Shown piece by piece: positions 21,310 through 31,540 of a DNA stretch of 64,000 nt (position 1 is the stretch's first letter; every line of letters begins with the position of its first letter). This DNA comes from Eledone cirrhosa (lineage: Eukaryota; Mollusca; Cephalopoda; Octopoda; Eledonidae), in NCBI GenBank assembly GCA_964016885.1, contig OZ024743.1, forward strand, positions 166,025,992 to 166,089,991, given 5' to 3'. Under the pieces are notes generated by a model. That model did no database searches, was not told the origin of the DNA, and saw only the letters and a program-made list of their open reading frames with translations. Position numbers and translations under genes: made by a program.

Positions 21310-21820
21310 CAAGCCATGCTTTGTGAGTCGCTTTCTTTGCTCGGATGGCATATTTGATCTCTTGATTGAACTAAGGGGTCCTACTGCCATCCGACACCAC
21401 ACGGAACTATTTCGCCCGCAGCATTTAATAGCTGAAGCAGAAACTGCTGCGTTGAACAATCTCCACTCTGTCTCAACATCCTCTGTTTGCTTAGGGAATT
21501 CTCTGAATTTGGATACAATAGTATCTGCATACCTGGTCCTGACCTCCCTATCCAATACCGCTTCCCATCTTATCCTATTGGTCGCCATGGAGCTGCCAAT
21601 TTTATGGGATCTTTGGCTTTAGATAGTCTCAAGTTGCAGATAACTAGATGGTGATCAGTTGACAGCTCAGCCCCTCTCTTAACACAAACATCCGGCACAG
21701 AATCCAAGAGGTCAGAGACAATAACAATATCAAATATTGATCCCTGTCCCCGATTCCCCTTATACTATGCATATTTATAGATGTCTCTGTGCTGGAAGAA
21801 GGTGTTCATAATAGAGAGTC
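21310..21820 (-). pseudogene. Inverted 5' part of LINE family L-FWQT, proximal piece
   Basis: Minus-strand coding for LSIMNTFFQHRDIYK (near 21800), AELSTDHHLVICNL (endonuclease catalytic His region, near 21650), RIRWEAVLDREVRTRYADT and SKFREFPKQTEDVE. It continues to SIKRSNMPSEQRKRLTKHG, where the gypsy target duplication falls. The segment aligns with 54150-54630 of the plus-strand relative and adjoins, head to head, the direct half that begins at 21820. Confidence 0.8.
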
Positions 21821-23690
21821 TGTTCTGGCAGACCATCCGCCGATTTCGTAATAAGAAGCCCTCCTCCACACTTGCTATCAAGAACGAGTCTGAGAGGTGC
21901 ATCCTCGCAAGGTGGAGAAAATATTTTGCTGATCTCCTAAACCCGATCACAACAGCATCTTCTCATGTACATGTGGTGCATCTGGAAGCGATGACGAATC
22001 TCTCAGAGGCTTGGGTTACAAGAGCAGTTAAAGAGCTCAAATGTGGCAAAGCCGCTGGGGAAGATGAAATTCGGTCTGAGATTTTAAAAGTTTAAAAGCT
22101 TTAATTAGAGAAGGTATTCTCTGGCTGACCCGTGTGTGCTGGGTGGGCTGGATCTCTGGAAAGGCACATAAGCAATGGCAATCGGGAATGATAATCCCAA
22201 TTTTCAAAAAGGGAGACAAGAGATCGTTCCAATTACAGAAGGATCCCCTTGTTAAGTCTCTCCAGTTAAGTCTATGCTAAGTATCTGGCAAAGAGATGCA
22301 GGGAGATTGTCGAGTCCAAGCTAGCTGATGAACAGTGTAGTTTTCGCTCCGGACTCAATACAGCCGATCAAATATTCACACTGCGGCAGCTATTCGAGAA
22401 ATCGTGAGAGTATTGCCTAGAAGTATATTCTTGTTTTATCGACTTGACAAAGCATACGACCGCTTTCCTCGGGACCTGCTGTGGAAGACTGTGCAAGAGA
22501 ATGGGATTGATGGTCAGCTTCTTGCTACCCTGATGTCTCTATACGAATGCCCAAATATTTGTGTTCGGATAAATGGTCCTAAATCGAAATTACTCAATGT
22601 TGGAGTCGGATTTCACAAAGGGTGCGCACTGTCACCACTCCTGTTCATTATTTACATAGGGCGGTGAATTGGCAGTATCGGTAGAGGGTTGAACGCCATG
22701 CTTTCTAGCATAGTTACGTCCCTTTACAGTCTGAGTTCAAATCCCGCCGAGGTTAACTTTGCCTTTCATCCTTATGGAGTCGATAAAATAAAGTACCAGT
22801 AATGTACTGGGTAATTGCTGGCCTTGTGCCTAAAGTAGAAACAATTATTTACATGAACAGGATTGACATCCGCAACCGGTTTAGAAGTGGTATCATGATT
22901 GGCAAGTGTAAAATCAGCCGGCTGGAATTTGCAGACAACATGGTGTTACTTAACTTGACGGAAGATGATCTTCAACTTGCACTTGATAGGCTTGATGCCG
23001 AGTGCTGCATGGCTGGAATGAAAATCAGTGCTGCAAAAGCTGAAACCCCTCAAGAAATCCTGCGCAGTGCACGCTACGTTTGAATGGACTTCCACTGAAA
23101 CAGGTAGAGAAGTTCAAGTATCTTGGGGCTATGTTCACAAGTGATGGAAGGCAAGAGGCCGAATTAAATGCAAGAATTGCAAAAGCTGGTGCAGCAATAC
23201 GCCAGCTTTAGCATTCAGTAATCAGAAGAGAGGTAGGTAGGCGAAAAAGCCAAACTCGCTGTCTTCAATTCAGTTTTCATGTCAACCCTTACTAATGGTC
23301 ATGAATCTTGGGTAATGACTGAAAGAATACAATCGCGAATACAAGCAGCAGAAAGGGTCTTTAGAGTAATTTTACTCGATAAAGTGCGTAGCTCGGAAAT
23401 CAGAGAGTCACTCCTGGTAGAGCCGCTACTTCACCGAATTGAAAGATCACAGCTTCGATACTATGGACATGTGGTGGTTAGAATATCTCAGGAAAGAATC
23501 ACTGGACAGATTTTACGGTCAAAACCAACCGGCAGGAGACCCAGAGGTAGTCCCCGAGCAAGATGGTTGGATAACATCCATGAGCTTGGCTGGTCGCGTT
23601 TGGGGATCCGTCCGATCAGTTGGAGACGGTTGCTTTTGACAGGACCTGCTGGAAGGAGTGTTTGGGGACTCTGCCCCAAAACTCAAGGGG
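21820..23690 (+). pseudogene. Direct 3' half of LINE family L-FWQT (RT and C-terminus)
   Basis: Starts exactly at FWQTIRRFRNKKPSSTLAI. RT motifs follow: AVKELKCGKAAGEDEIRSEI, a degraded NY.GI segment, FYRLDKAYDRFPRDLLW, GCALSPLLFIIYI (interrupted by a SINE), then LEFADNMVLLN, where the second catalytic Asp is Asn. The C-terminus has YLGAMFTSDGR, RYYGHVV and RWLDNIHELGWSRLG. Stops and shifts run throughout. The tail passes into (AAT)n(AAG)n. It matches 54770-56230. Confidence 0.85.
22658..22843 (+). repeat. tRNA-derived SINE with ATTATTTACAT target duplication
   Basis: A full-length SINE sits in the LINE reading frame between LLFIIYI and NRIDIRNRF. The 11-bp direct repeat ATTATTTACAT flanks it at 22647-22657 and 22844-22854. 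It postdates the LINE insertion. Confidence 0.93.
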
Positions 23691-23699
23691 GGGAGAAGG

Positions 23700-23709
23700 A
23701 TAATAATAA

Positions 23710-23740
<31 letters not shown>

Positions 23741-23813
23741 AAGAAGAAGAAGAAGAAGAAGAAGAAGAAGAAGAAGAAGAAGAAGAAGAAGAAGAAGAAG
23801 AAGAAGAAGAAGA
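23700..23813. repeat. (AAT)n(AAG)n tail of the LINE
   Basis: GATAATAATAATAAG leads into about 35 AAG units at the LINE's 3' end. The poly-Lys, poly-Arg and poly-Leu open frames here are artefacts. Confidence 0.95.
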
Positions 23814-23815
23814 AT

Positions 23816-23926
23816 GGTAGCATCATTACCCTTGATTCGGTCTTTCATTATCAGAACTGAGGTACCTTGACAAAAGGTACCACAGTTCTGGTAATGAAAG
23901 ACCGAATCAAGGGTAATGATGTTACC
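23816..23926. repeat. 51-bp inverted duplication at a LINE 5' end
   Basis: 23816-23866 and 23876-23926 are reverse complements with about three mismatches and a 9-base loop (TTGACAAAA region). The right arm is coding sequence of the RLE-type LINE (ending in MKDRIKGND), so the left arm is an inverted copy of its first 51 bases. Confidence 0.9.
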
Positions 23927-25941
23927 AACTATAGACCTATCACATGTATGTCTGTAATGTGGAAACTGTTGACAAGCATTATGTCTGAGGAAATCTACCA
24001 TCACCTCCACACAAACAACTTGTTACCGGACGAACAGAAAGGATGACGAAAGAAGTCACGTGGTACAAAGGACCAGTTACTTATTGATAAGATGGTAATG
24101 AGGAACTGCAAGAGGAGACACACTGGTCTTGCCATGGGATGGATAGACTACAAAAAGGCATTTGACATGGTACCTCATTCTTGGATAACCAAAAGCCTGG
24201 AGATCTTCAAGGTGGCAGACAACATCAGACAGCTATTAAGTAAAAGTATGAAGTCCTGGGAAACAGAGTTAACATCAGCTGGAGAATCCTTGGGAAGCGT
24301 GAAGATCAAGAGAGGCATCTTCCAGGGAGATAGTCTGTCCCCTCTGATGCCCCTGACCAGTATACTGCGAAAAGTGAGAGCAGGATACAGGTTGGGAAAG
24401 GGAGGGCTTACCATCAATCACCTCCTCTTCATGGACGATCTTAAGCTCTTCGGGAAGAGTGAGAAGGAGTTGGATGTGCTTGTTGACACTGTCCGTATTT
24501 TCAGCAATGATATATGTATGCAATTTGGTATTAGTAAGTGTGGAGTCCTTGTGATGAAGAGGAGTAAATTGAGCAGAAGTAATGGAATCCAGGTACTAAC
24601 AGGTGAGATGATAAAGGAAATTGACACTGAAGAAGGATACAAGTATTTGGGTGTTCTGGAGGCTGATGACATCAAGAACAAAAAAATGAAGGAATTGTTA
24701 AGAACTGAATACATTCGGAGAGTAAGGAGCGTATTAAAGTCACATCTGAACAGTAGGAATGCCATAAGTGCAGTAAATTCCCGAGCTGTGTCTATTATTA
24801 GGTACAGTGCGGGAATTCTGAGATGGAATGTTGCTGAACAAAAAGAAATGGATAGGAAGACTAGGAAGCTATTGACTATCTACAACATGTTCCACAAGAG
24901 GAGTGATGTCGATAGACACTACTTAAGGAGATCTGAAGGGGGAAGAGGTCTTATCAGCATAGAGGACTGTGTTCAGATGGAGAAAAACAACCTACACAAA
25001 TACGTTACTGATAGTAAGGAGCCAATGCTCAGAACTGTACTGAAGGAGAGGACAATAGATCAGGGGATGTCCAAGGAGGAAATAACATCAAGGAGAAAGA
25101 GCAGCCTTCAGGAAAAATCCCTTCATAGTACCTTCTTTGAGAAAACTGAATTCAGAGATCCACAGACATGGAACTGGTTGAAAAGAGGAGACCTTAAAAA
25201 GGCAACAGAAGGAATGTTAATGGCTGCGCAAGAGCAGGCCCTCAAAACGAAGTGGTTGAAACACCATATTTACAAGGAGGAGGCTAGCCCACTGTGCAGG
25301 ATCTGTGGAGAGAGAGAGGAGACTGTGGCTCACATTGTATCCGAGTGTAAACACCTAGCCCAGACTCACTATAAGGGCTGGAGACATGATGTGATGGGCA
25401 GGGTGATCCACTGGCACCTATGCAAAGTAAACAATTTACCACATTCTGAGAAGTGGTATGAGCATAAGCCAGAGTCGGTGATAGAAAACGATCAGGTGAA
25501 GGTGCTGTGGGATTTTAGGATACAGACGGACAAGAAACTGGAACACAATAGACCTGACCTGGTGGTTGTGGACAAAGAAAAAAGATCGTGCCTGATTGTG
25601 GATGTGGCCTGCCCATTCGACACGAGAGTGCAAGAGAAGGAGAGGGAGAAAATTAACCGATACCAGGACTTAAAGTGGGAGGTAAAAAGGATTTAGAACT
25701 GCCATGAAGTTAAAGTGGTCCCGATTCTCATAGGCGCACTAGGTACTATCTCAAAAAGTTTCCAGGGATGGTTAAAGAAAATTGGCCCCTTCACGCTTTT
25801 TGGAACGCTTCAAAAGGCATGCTTGCTGGGAACAGCAAGAACCCTCCGATACGTCCTGAATATCTGAGGCTGCAGGTAGTGGCTTGATATTCATTTCAAC
25901 AAACTTTCCAGTTAACTAACATCAATGACTGAGACTCAAAG
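23876..25941 (+). mobile_element. RLE-type LINE, 5'-truncated
   Basis: The element has RT coding from VMKDRIKGNDVTNYRPITC onward, an FMDD catalytic box, a CCHC zinc motif and a restriction-like endonuclease, then about 245 bp of 3' untranslated sequence ending in TGAGACTCAAAG and (AAT)9. The first RT motifs are followed by an in-frame stop near 24043. The CCHC...RPDL...DVACPFD C-terminus points to R2/R4/NeSL-like RLE elements; it is not the same family as the relic at 11-14 kb. The Tx1-type array starts in its (AAT)n tail. Confidence 0.8.
24092..25696 (+). pseudogene. RT and restriction-like endonuclease, 534-codon open frame
   Basis: Contains [16 protein letters not shown] (first catalytic Asp), [10 protein letters not shown] and [14 protein letters not shown] with FMDD at residues 113-116. 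A long connector and the zinc motif [18 protein letters not shown] follow (ligands C402, C405, H414, C419). The RLE nuclease signature is [19 protein letters not shown] then [16 protein letters not shown]. Together these nick the target and prime reverse transcription in RLE elements. The ATG at 24092 is internal: upstream RT sequence continues in frame until a stop near 24043, so this is a truncated remnant even though its remaining 534 codons are open. Confidence 0.82.
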
Positions 25942-25968
25942 AATAATAATAATAATAATAATAATAAT
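25942..25968. repeat. (AAT)9 at the outer 3' edge of the Tx1-type array
   Basis: Nine AAT units between the RLE-type LINE (TGAGACTCAAAG) and the first base of unit A (GATTTCATTTATTGGCC). They could belong to either element's tail. Confidence 0.95.
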
Positions 25969-26227
25969 GATTTCATTTATTGGCCACAAGGGCCGACATA
26001 TAGGGGACAACACAATAGACAGGGACAGTGGGGGTTTACATAGAGATCGAGTAAGTATAAATAACAAAAAAACAAAAACAAAATAACAATAAAAATACAA
26101 CAATGAAAGTTCCCCAATAAGAGGGATCACCACCCAGGGTTGACTCAAGCACCCCACCAGTCCTGAGCCACCCGACGCTCCTAGGGCACCCGGGAAGGGC
26201 ACCCCTCTCCTTCTCGAATTCACCAGC

Positions 26228-29200
26228 CTACAGGCGCATGATCAGAGTAGGCCCACTCACGCGGGCCATTCTCGCCACATTCACCCACCTTTCAGTAAAT
26301 GTACTGGGGGGCAGCACTTCTCTCTCCACCCTCACCTTCCTTTCCAAGTGAAACTTGAAGAAGTTGATGAGGGATTGGCCGAAGAGAAAAGTGTCTGTCT
26401 TCAGTCCTTTCAACCTGGTCCACCATGCAACCTCTTTCGCTACTGCCACCAGGCAGAGGAAAATTGCCTGCCCTTCCTGACCAAAAGAAGGCGGCGGGTC
26501 AATCTTCACTATGGACTCGGACGATAGCCGGATCCGTTCTACACGCGACAATAGCTGTTCGACATAACCCCACAAGTCAGCAATGCACGGACACTGGACG
26601 AGTGCGTGCAGAACGGTTTCGTCGCTCTGCGCGCATCTCGGGCAGGTTCGTCTGACAGCACTTCCGTGCCTGTAGAGTTTATCCCGAACCGGCAGCGCCC
26701 CCCGGTAGCACTGCCAAGCGAGGGATTTCTGGAAGTTATCCATCGTCCCCGGCTCGAAAGTCCTCCGGAACATACTGGTCAGTTCTACTTCGTTGACGCC
26801 CAGAGCCTCTCCTAGTACGTCATCGCACTTGCCCTCCACTAATCCTCTATAGAAATCTTGAGTGGAAGTTCCACTGACCGCATTGCCCACCTTGCAGAGT
26901 GCAGTGAGCGCCTGGCAACATTCCAGATGCCAGTCGCCCAGTCTCGGTCTCTTCTTGACCCAGGACTGCAGCTCAGTCAAAGAGATGAGCTGCGGAAAGG
27001 CCCGTCTAACAAACGGCGACCACACCTGTTCACCGTTTAGGCAAAATATCTGGAGATGTCGCAGCCTCAGCGCATGTCTGCGCATCATTAGCCACGGCAT
27101 GCCCAGCCCTCCACGAAGAGGGTGCTGGCAGCAGATGGACCGCCTCACCAACGGGACCCGTCCCCTCCACAAAAATTTGAAAAGGAGCCGTTCCAAAATG
27201 GCGAGGCGTGGACGGGGGCAAGGCACGACGGTCAGGCGGTAGTAGATGACGGACGCGATGTACGCGTTCGCCACCTCCGCCCGCCCTTTCAGTGATAGCT
27301 TTCTCTCAGCCCATTTCTGGGTGAGGTTGGCTATCCTGCTCGTCACCTCGTCCCAATTCTTATCCACCTGGAGGTCTGGTCCGAACCAAACCCCGAGCAA
27401 CTTTACCGGTCCGTCTGTCCAGCGCCCAACGACGCTGTTGGACGGCATGGACTTGCCTCTCCAGGTGCCGAGCTGCAAGCCCACCGACTTTTCCGGGTTA
27501 AGTTTTGCTCCCGTCAACCTTTCATATTCCTCCAAATGGGTGCGGATCACCTCGATTTCCGAGGTGTCCGACACCATCACGGTGATGTCGTCCGCATAAG
27601 CGGACGCAGCCTTTCTACGTCCCGGTTCGAGCGGGATGCCCTGCAACAACTCCAGCTTCCGCAGTAGAGGCTCAAGAGTCAATACGTACAGAAGTGAGGA
27701 GAGAGGGCACCCTTGACGGACCGATCGAGAGATCTGAAACGGTTCCGAGAGGTGGCCATTAACTTTGACCACCGAGCGGATGCCGCTGTACATTGCAGCG
27801 ATCCAGCTTCTGAAGACGGGGCCGAAGCCAGCCGCCTCGAGGACAGCCTCCAAGTACCGATGGTCGACCCTATCGAATGCTTTCGATTGATCTAAATTGA
27901 TCAGAGCCCCACCGAAGCCAGGTTTGCACCCAACCCTCTCTATGATGTATCGCATGAGGTGGAGGTTGTCGTGTATGGACCTGGTCGGGATTGCGCAAGT
28001 TTGCGCCTCCCCAACCAAATCTTTGACGACAAGCGCCAACCTTTTCGCTAACACCTTGGCCAAAATCTTAAACTCTGTGTTGAGCAGGGTTATGGGCCTG
28101 AAATTATCTAGTGTGTCCCTCTTGTTCTCGTCTTTCCTTATCAGCGTCACTACGCCACGGCTCACAGAACTGGGAATGCTCCCGTTCTGCTGCCAGTTGC
28201 AGTAGAGCGCTTCGAGGAGATCGGAGAACAAGTCTGGCATATTTACGTAAAGCTCGTAGGGCAGACCATCCAAACCGGGTGACTTGCGACTCGAGCAGCC
28301 GACAAGGGCGTCCTGAATTTCGGCTGATGTTATCGGCTCTTCGCAGCGCTCAGCGTCGGCCGTCGAGAGGCGTGGCAAGCCGTCGAGGTAGGGACTGAAG
28401 TCCGCCGCCGTCTCCGACTCACCCATCCTCCCGAACAATCGAGCAAAGTGCTGGCGAAAGGCCTCACACATCTGCTTGGAATCGCTCAGTTCGTGTCCAT
28501 CTCGATCCGTCAAAGACCGAATTGTGGTTTTATTTCCACGCTGCGTCTCTGCAAAGCGAGCCCATCGGGCAGCTTTGGTTCCCTCGTTCCTCAGAGCACG
28601 CGCCTTAGCTCTGACAATGCAACCTTCGTGTTTCGCATTGAAGAAATGGTCTAGTGCCATTCTCGCCGCTAGCACGTCTGTTGCAATGCCACTACAAATA
28701 GCCTCGTCTAACATAGCTATCAGCCCCTCCTCCTTTCTATTTTTCTCTATTGCTACTTCTTTGCTAAATCCTATCGAGGTTGCTCTAATCTCTCTTTTGA
28801 GTGCCCCCCACCACCTGTTGTTGACAACCCCCCCTGTCAACATTTGCTTAACTAAGTTGTTGACCCGGTCCCTGTAAGCTTTACGTGCCGGAAACGACAT
28901 GTTTAGCTTCCAGTAGCTAGGTCCTAACCTACGTGTCTTATCTAGGTCGACCATACAGATCACAAGCTTGTGATCTGAATAGGCAACCGTTTTAAAATGT
29001 GGACATCCTACACTATTTCTATCTCTTTTCCTAATGAAAATCCTATCTATGTACGATCTAGATGACCCTATGCGATTGGTCCAGGTCCATACTGGCGCAT
29101 TAGGGAAATCTAGTCGGTACCTGTCAGACAGTTGAAACTGGCTGATCAGGTACTTGAGGCTTTTGCACCCCCCGCTCCTATCAGATACTCCCACACAATC

Positions 29201-29647
29201 CCAGCGTGCTTCTAAGATGCCATTCCAATCCCCTATTAACAGTAAAGGGCGAGACGTAAGCAGAAAGTTTTCCAGGCGCCTAAAGAAGTCCGGCCGACCG
29301 GCCCCAGTAGGGGCGTAGACGGCCACCAGTCTAAAGGCACCACCTTCGCTATTGCTCACGTCCAGGACCACCAACTTTCCGTCAGGATCCCGGAAGATTG
29401 ACCTTACCTCGAGATCCAGACATTTCCTAAACAGCACAGCCACTCCACCTCCCATTCCCGGCCGACTAACAGATGCAAAGATCTGATAATCGTCGAAAAT
29501 CGGCGCCAGTGCGCGTGTGTCGGAAATTCTGGTCTCGCTGATGGCAATTACATCCATTCCTAGTGACCTGAGGTCGTTGAGCAAGTGACCTTGCTTCCAG
29601 GGCGACCCCAGGCCACGAACATTTAAACTTCCTACTCTTATGGCCAT
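26228..29647 (-). CDS. Tx1-like ORF2 (endonuclease-RT), unit A
   Basis: A 1139-codon open frame identical in length to those of units B and C. It has apurinic-type endonuclease, RT with YADD and C-terminal CCHC as described for unit C. Visible differences from B and C include KQMLTGG instead of KQKLTGG, IAMLDE instead of IAKLDE, ETAADF instead of EMAADF and RLAILER instead of RLANLER, all single-base changes away from the catalytic motifs. It could therefore still encode an active protein, although the ORF1 of the same unit is frameshifted. Confidence 0.9.
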   Translation of the reverse strand: MAIRVGSLNVRGLGSPWKQGHLLNDLRSLGMDVIAISETRISDTRALAPIFDDYQIFASVSRPGMGGGVAVLFRKCLDLEVRSIFRDPDGKLVVLDVSNSEGGAFRLVAVYAPTGAGRPDFFRRLENFLLTSRPLLLIGDWNGILEARWDCVGVSDRSGGCKSLKYLISQFQLSDRYRLDFPNAPVWTWTNRIGSSRSYIDRIFIRKRDRNSVGCPHFKTVAYSDHKLVICMVDLDKTRRLGPSYWKLNMSFPARKAYRDRVNNLVKQMLTGGVVNNRWWGALKREIRATSIGFSKEVAIEKNRKEEGLIAMLDEAICSGIATDVLAARMALDHFFNAKHEGCIVRAKARALRNEGTKAARWARFAETQRGNKTTIRSLTDRDGHELSDSKQMCEAFRQHFARLFGRMGESETAADFSPYLDGLPRLSTADAERCEEPITSAEIQDALVGCSSRKSPGLDGLPYELYVNMPDLFSDLLEALYCNWQQNGSIPSSVSRGVVTLIRKDENKRDTLDNFRPITLLNTEFKILAKVLAKRLALVVKDLVGEAQTCAIPTRSIHDNLHLMRYIIERVGCKPGFGGALINLDQSKAFDRVDHRYLEAVLEAAGFGPVFRSWIAAMYSGIRSVVKVNGHLSEPFQISRSVRQGCPLSSLLYVLTLEPLLRKLELLQGIPLEPGRRKAASAYADDITVMVSDTSEIEVIRTHLEEYERLTGAKLNPEKSVGLQLGTWRGKSMPSNSVVGRWTDGPVKLLGVWFGPDLQVDKNWDEVTSRIANLTQKWAERKLSLKGRAEVANAYIASVIYYRLTVVPCPRPRLAILERLLFKFLWRGRVPLVRRSICCQHPLRGGLGMPWLMMRRHALRLRHLQIFCLNGEQVWSPFVRRAFPQLISLTELQSWVKKRPRLGDWHLECCQALTALCKVGNAVSGTSTQDFYRGLVEGKCDDVLGEALGVNEVELTSMFRRTFEPGTMDNFQKSLAWQCYRGALPVRDKLYRHGSAVRRTCPRCAQSDETVLHALVQCPCIADLWGYVEQLLSRVERIRLSSESIVKIDPPPSFGQEGQAIFLCLVAVAKEVAWWTRLKGLKTDTFLFGQSLINFFKFHLERKVRVEREVLPPSTFTERWVNVARMARVSGPTLIMRL

Positions 29648-29676
29648 GCTGGCAGGATGAATGGGAGAGGAAAGAT

Positions 29677-31540
29677 TTACTTACCTTCCGGGGTCTTGTG
29701 AAGGTCGGGTGGTTCGACCTCCATGGTTTGTGGGGTTTCTTTTGGGAACCCCTTTAATAGTCTTGACGTGGGTTTTACGTTCGGGGTTCCCACATCCCGA
29801 GGAAAGCTCTTTCGAATTTCTTTGTATGAAGCGAGCGACATTCGCATCAGAAGCAAATTATCTGGTACGCGAAATGTGCTCGCTTCAAATGTTTCCCCGT
29901 CTTTTTCGATGTTTGTGCTTCGTGCTACATGGGCCATCAATTCCTTGTTGGCCCTTCTGGCAAGCACGAAGTTTTTAATGTTTTGTTGCTCGGGTTTTAT
30001 TTGTTCGTGTGATTGTGGTGGTGATAGCTTTGTTAGTGTTGTTTCTATTGTGTCTGCGTTTGTTGTGGGTGGGGTGTCTGTAGTTTCTGATGTTTGTGTG
30101 TCTATTTGTTCTTGTGTCTGTTTAGCTTGTTTGCGTTTGGGGGATTTTGGTGGTTGTGTTGGTGATGCTGTGTGGAAAATGTTTGTGTGGGTGGTGTGTG
30201 TATTTTTTTTTGTGGGGGTGTTTGTGCTTTGTGGATTTCTTTTTTTTTTTGTGTTTTGTTTTTTGTATTTTGGGGGACTTTGGTTTTCCCTCATCTTCAC
30301 TGCTGGAGGATGAGGGGTCTGTGGCTGTGAGCGTGTTTGTGTCTGAGTGAGTGTTTATGTTCTTGTTCGTGTGTGTATTTTGGGGGGGAGGGGGAATGGG
30401 AGAGCTTTCCTCGTTTCCCCCCTGGGTGTGCAATTTTGGTGGTTCCATTGTTGACGGTGTTGCTGGTGGTCCTTGTCCCGGCGTCGCCAGCAGTGGAATC
30501 TTTCGACCCCTTGCGCTTTTCGGCAGTTGAGGGCAGAAGGCTCGCAAGTGTGTCGTTTCCCCACAAAGGAAACAATGCGGCCTTTTGCCCTCAGTCATTA
30601 TATGCAACACCCTCCCGTTTTGGAGGCGGATGTGGTCCGGGATTGTTTTTACGTTTTCGGGTCTGATTTGGAGCAGTATCTCCAGATCAACCCCGGACCA
30701 GTCGTCCCTGGCAGTTCTCGTTGCCTCTACCGGGACTGTATCCGTTCCTTCCACGATTACGCAACCCAGGAGCCACCACATATCAAGTCCTGGTGGAATC
30801 CTGGGAATGCGCACACGTGCTATTCGTTTTCCCATGTGGGAGGGGTACATTATGACCTTGCTGGTTTTGCAAGGGGTCATTGAATGCTTCACAGCGAGGG
30901 CTTCAGACTTGAACAGCACCGAAACGGTGCCGTATTGCCTGCCCCTCTCTATGAAGTCTGTGTCCTCTCTGATGTATTTCAGTGCGGCTTCTATGTCAGC
31001 TTGGGCGATTATCGCTGCCCTCTTTGTCTCTACTGAGATGCATCTGAAATGCACCGTTCTTTTTTCCACTGCCTCAATGGCTTCTGCCGGGACAGTTAAG
31101 TTTGCCCAGGTCTGCTCTTGATTTATGATTTTCCAGGCCTGGGCCAACTTTTCCTCTCTGTTGGTTAAGTCGATGCTGTAGCATGGTCTCCTTTTAGCCG
31201 CTGCCACAGCAGCGAAAGTGTTCTTGTTGGTGTTGTCACTGTTGTTGTTCTTGTTGGTGTTGCTGCTGCTATTGCTGTTGTTGTTCTCCCCTGTGTCGTG
31301 GTTACCTTCTGTGCTGTTGGCCTTGTTGGTGCTCTCGCTATTACCACCTTCTGCGCTGTTCGGCTTGTTGGTGTTGGTGTTGTCGCTGTTACCACCTTCC
31401 GCGCCGCTCGGCCCGTTGGTGCTGGCACTGTCGCTGCTCACATTCGTGCTGGTGGCGCTCCTCGCCTCACCTCTCCTCTCAACGCTCAAGTCGCCGTTGC
31501 ACGACAGCAGACCCGCCTCTAGGGGGCGTGGCTCCGCCAT
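29677..31540 (-). pseudogene. Tx1-like ORF1, unit A, frameshifted
   Basis: Same protein as the 636-residue ORF1 of units B and C but split. The N-terminal part (30122-31540, 472 codons) has the Asn/Thr/Ser-rich leader, the conserved middle domain and the zinc knuckle CFLCGETTHLRAFC. It then loses frame at a T-run near 30240-30252 that is one base longer than in B and C. The C-terminal part continues at 29677-30300. About 16 residues of the N-terminal STE/SSS repeat (TNSTESNSSDSSSTNK in B and C) are missing. A homopolymer error in assembly is an alternative to a real mutation. Confidence 0.88.

Larger units (their letters stand above)
17204..21314 (-). mobile_element. Ty3/gypsy LTR retrotransposon, structurally complete
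   Basis: Two 270-bp direct LTRs (17209-17478, 21040-21309) enclose gag, protease, RT, RNase H and integrase coding on the minus strand. Target duplication CAAGC lies at 17204-17208 and 21310-21314. LTRs read TGTG...CACA in sense and differ at about 8 of 270 positions by eye count (about 97%). A purine-rich tract (CAGGGGGGCG, minus strand) borders the 3' LTR at 17479. No convincing primer-binding tRNA was identified beside the 5' LTR. Integrase downstream of RNase H places it in Ty3/gypsy. Several frameshifts make this copy non-autonomous. Confidence 0.92.

Noticed and set aside
23519..24010. 163-codon Leu-rich minus-strand frame
   Set aside because: Translation of the complement of (AAG)n and antisense LINE sequence.
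26425..28877. Several 60-133 codon plus-strand frames, repeated at the same offsets in units B and C
   Set aside because: They lie antisense to ORF2, recur only because the units are near-identical, and show no family motif.
29723..31121. Plus-strand frames of 105-208 codons antisense to ORF1 (also in units B and C)
   Set aside because: Val/Cys/Phe-rich translations of the Thr/Asn/His-rich ORF1 complement; composition artefact.
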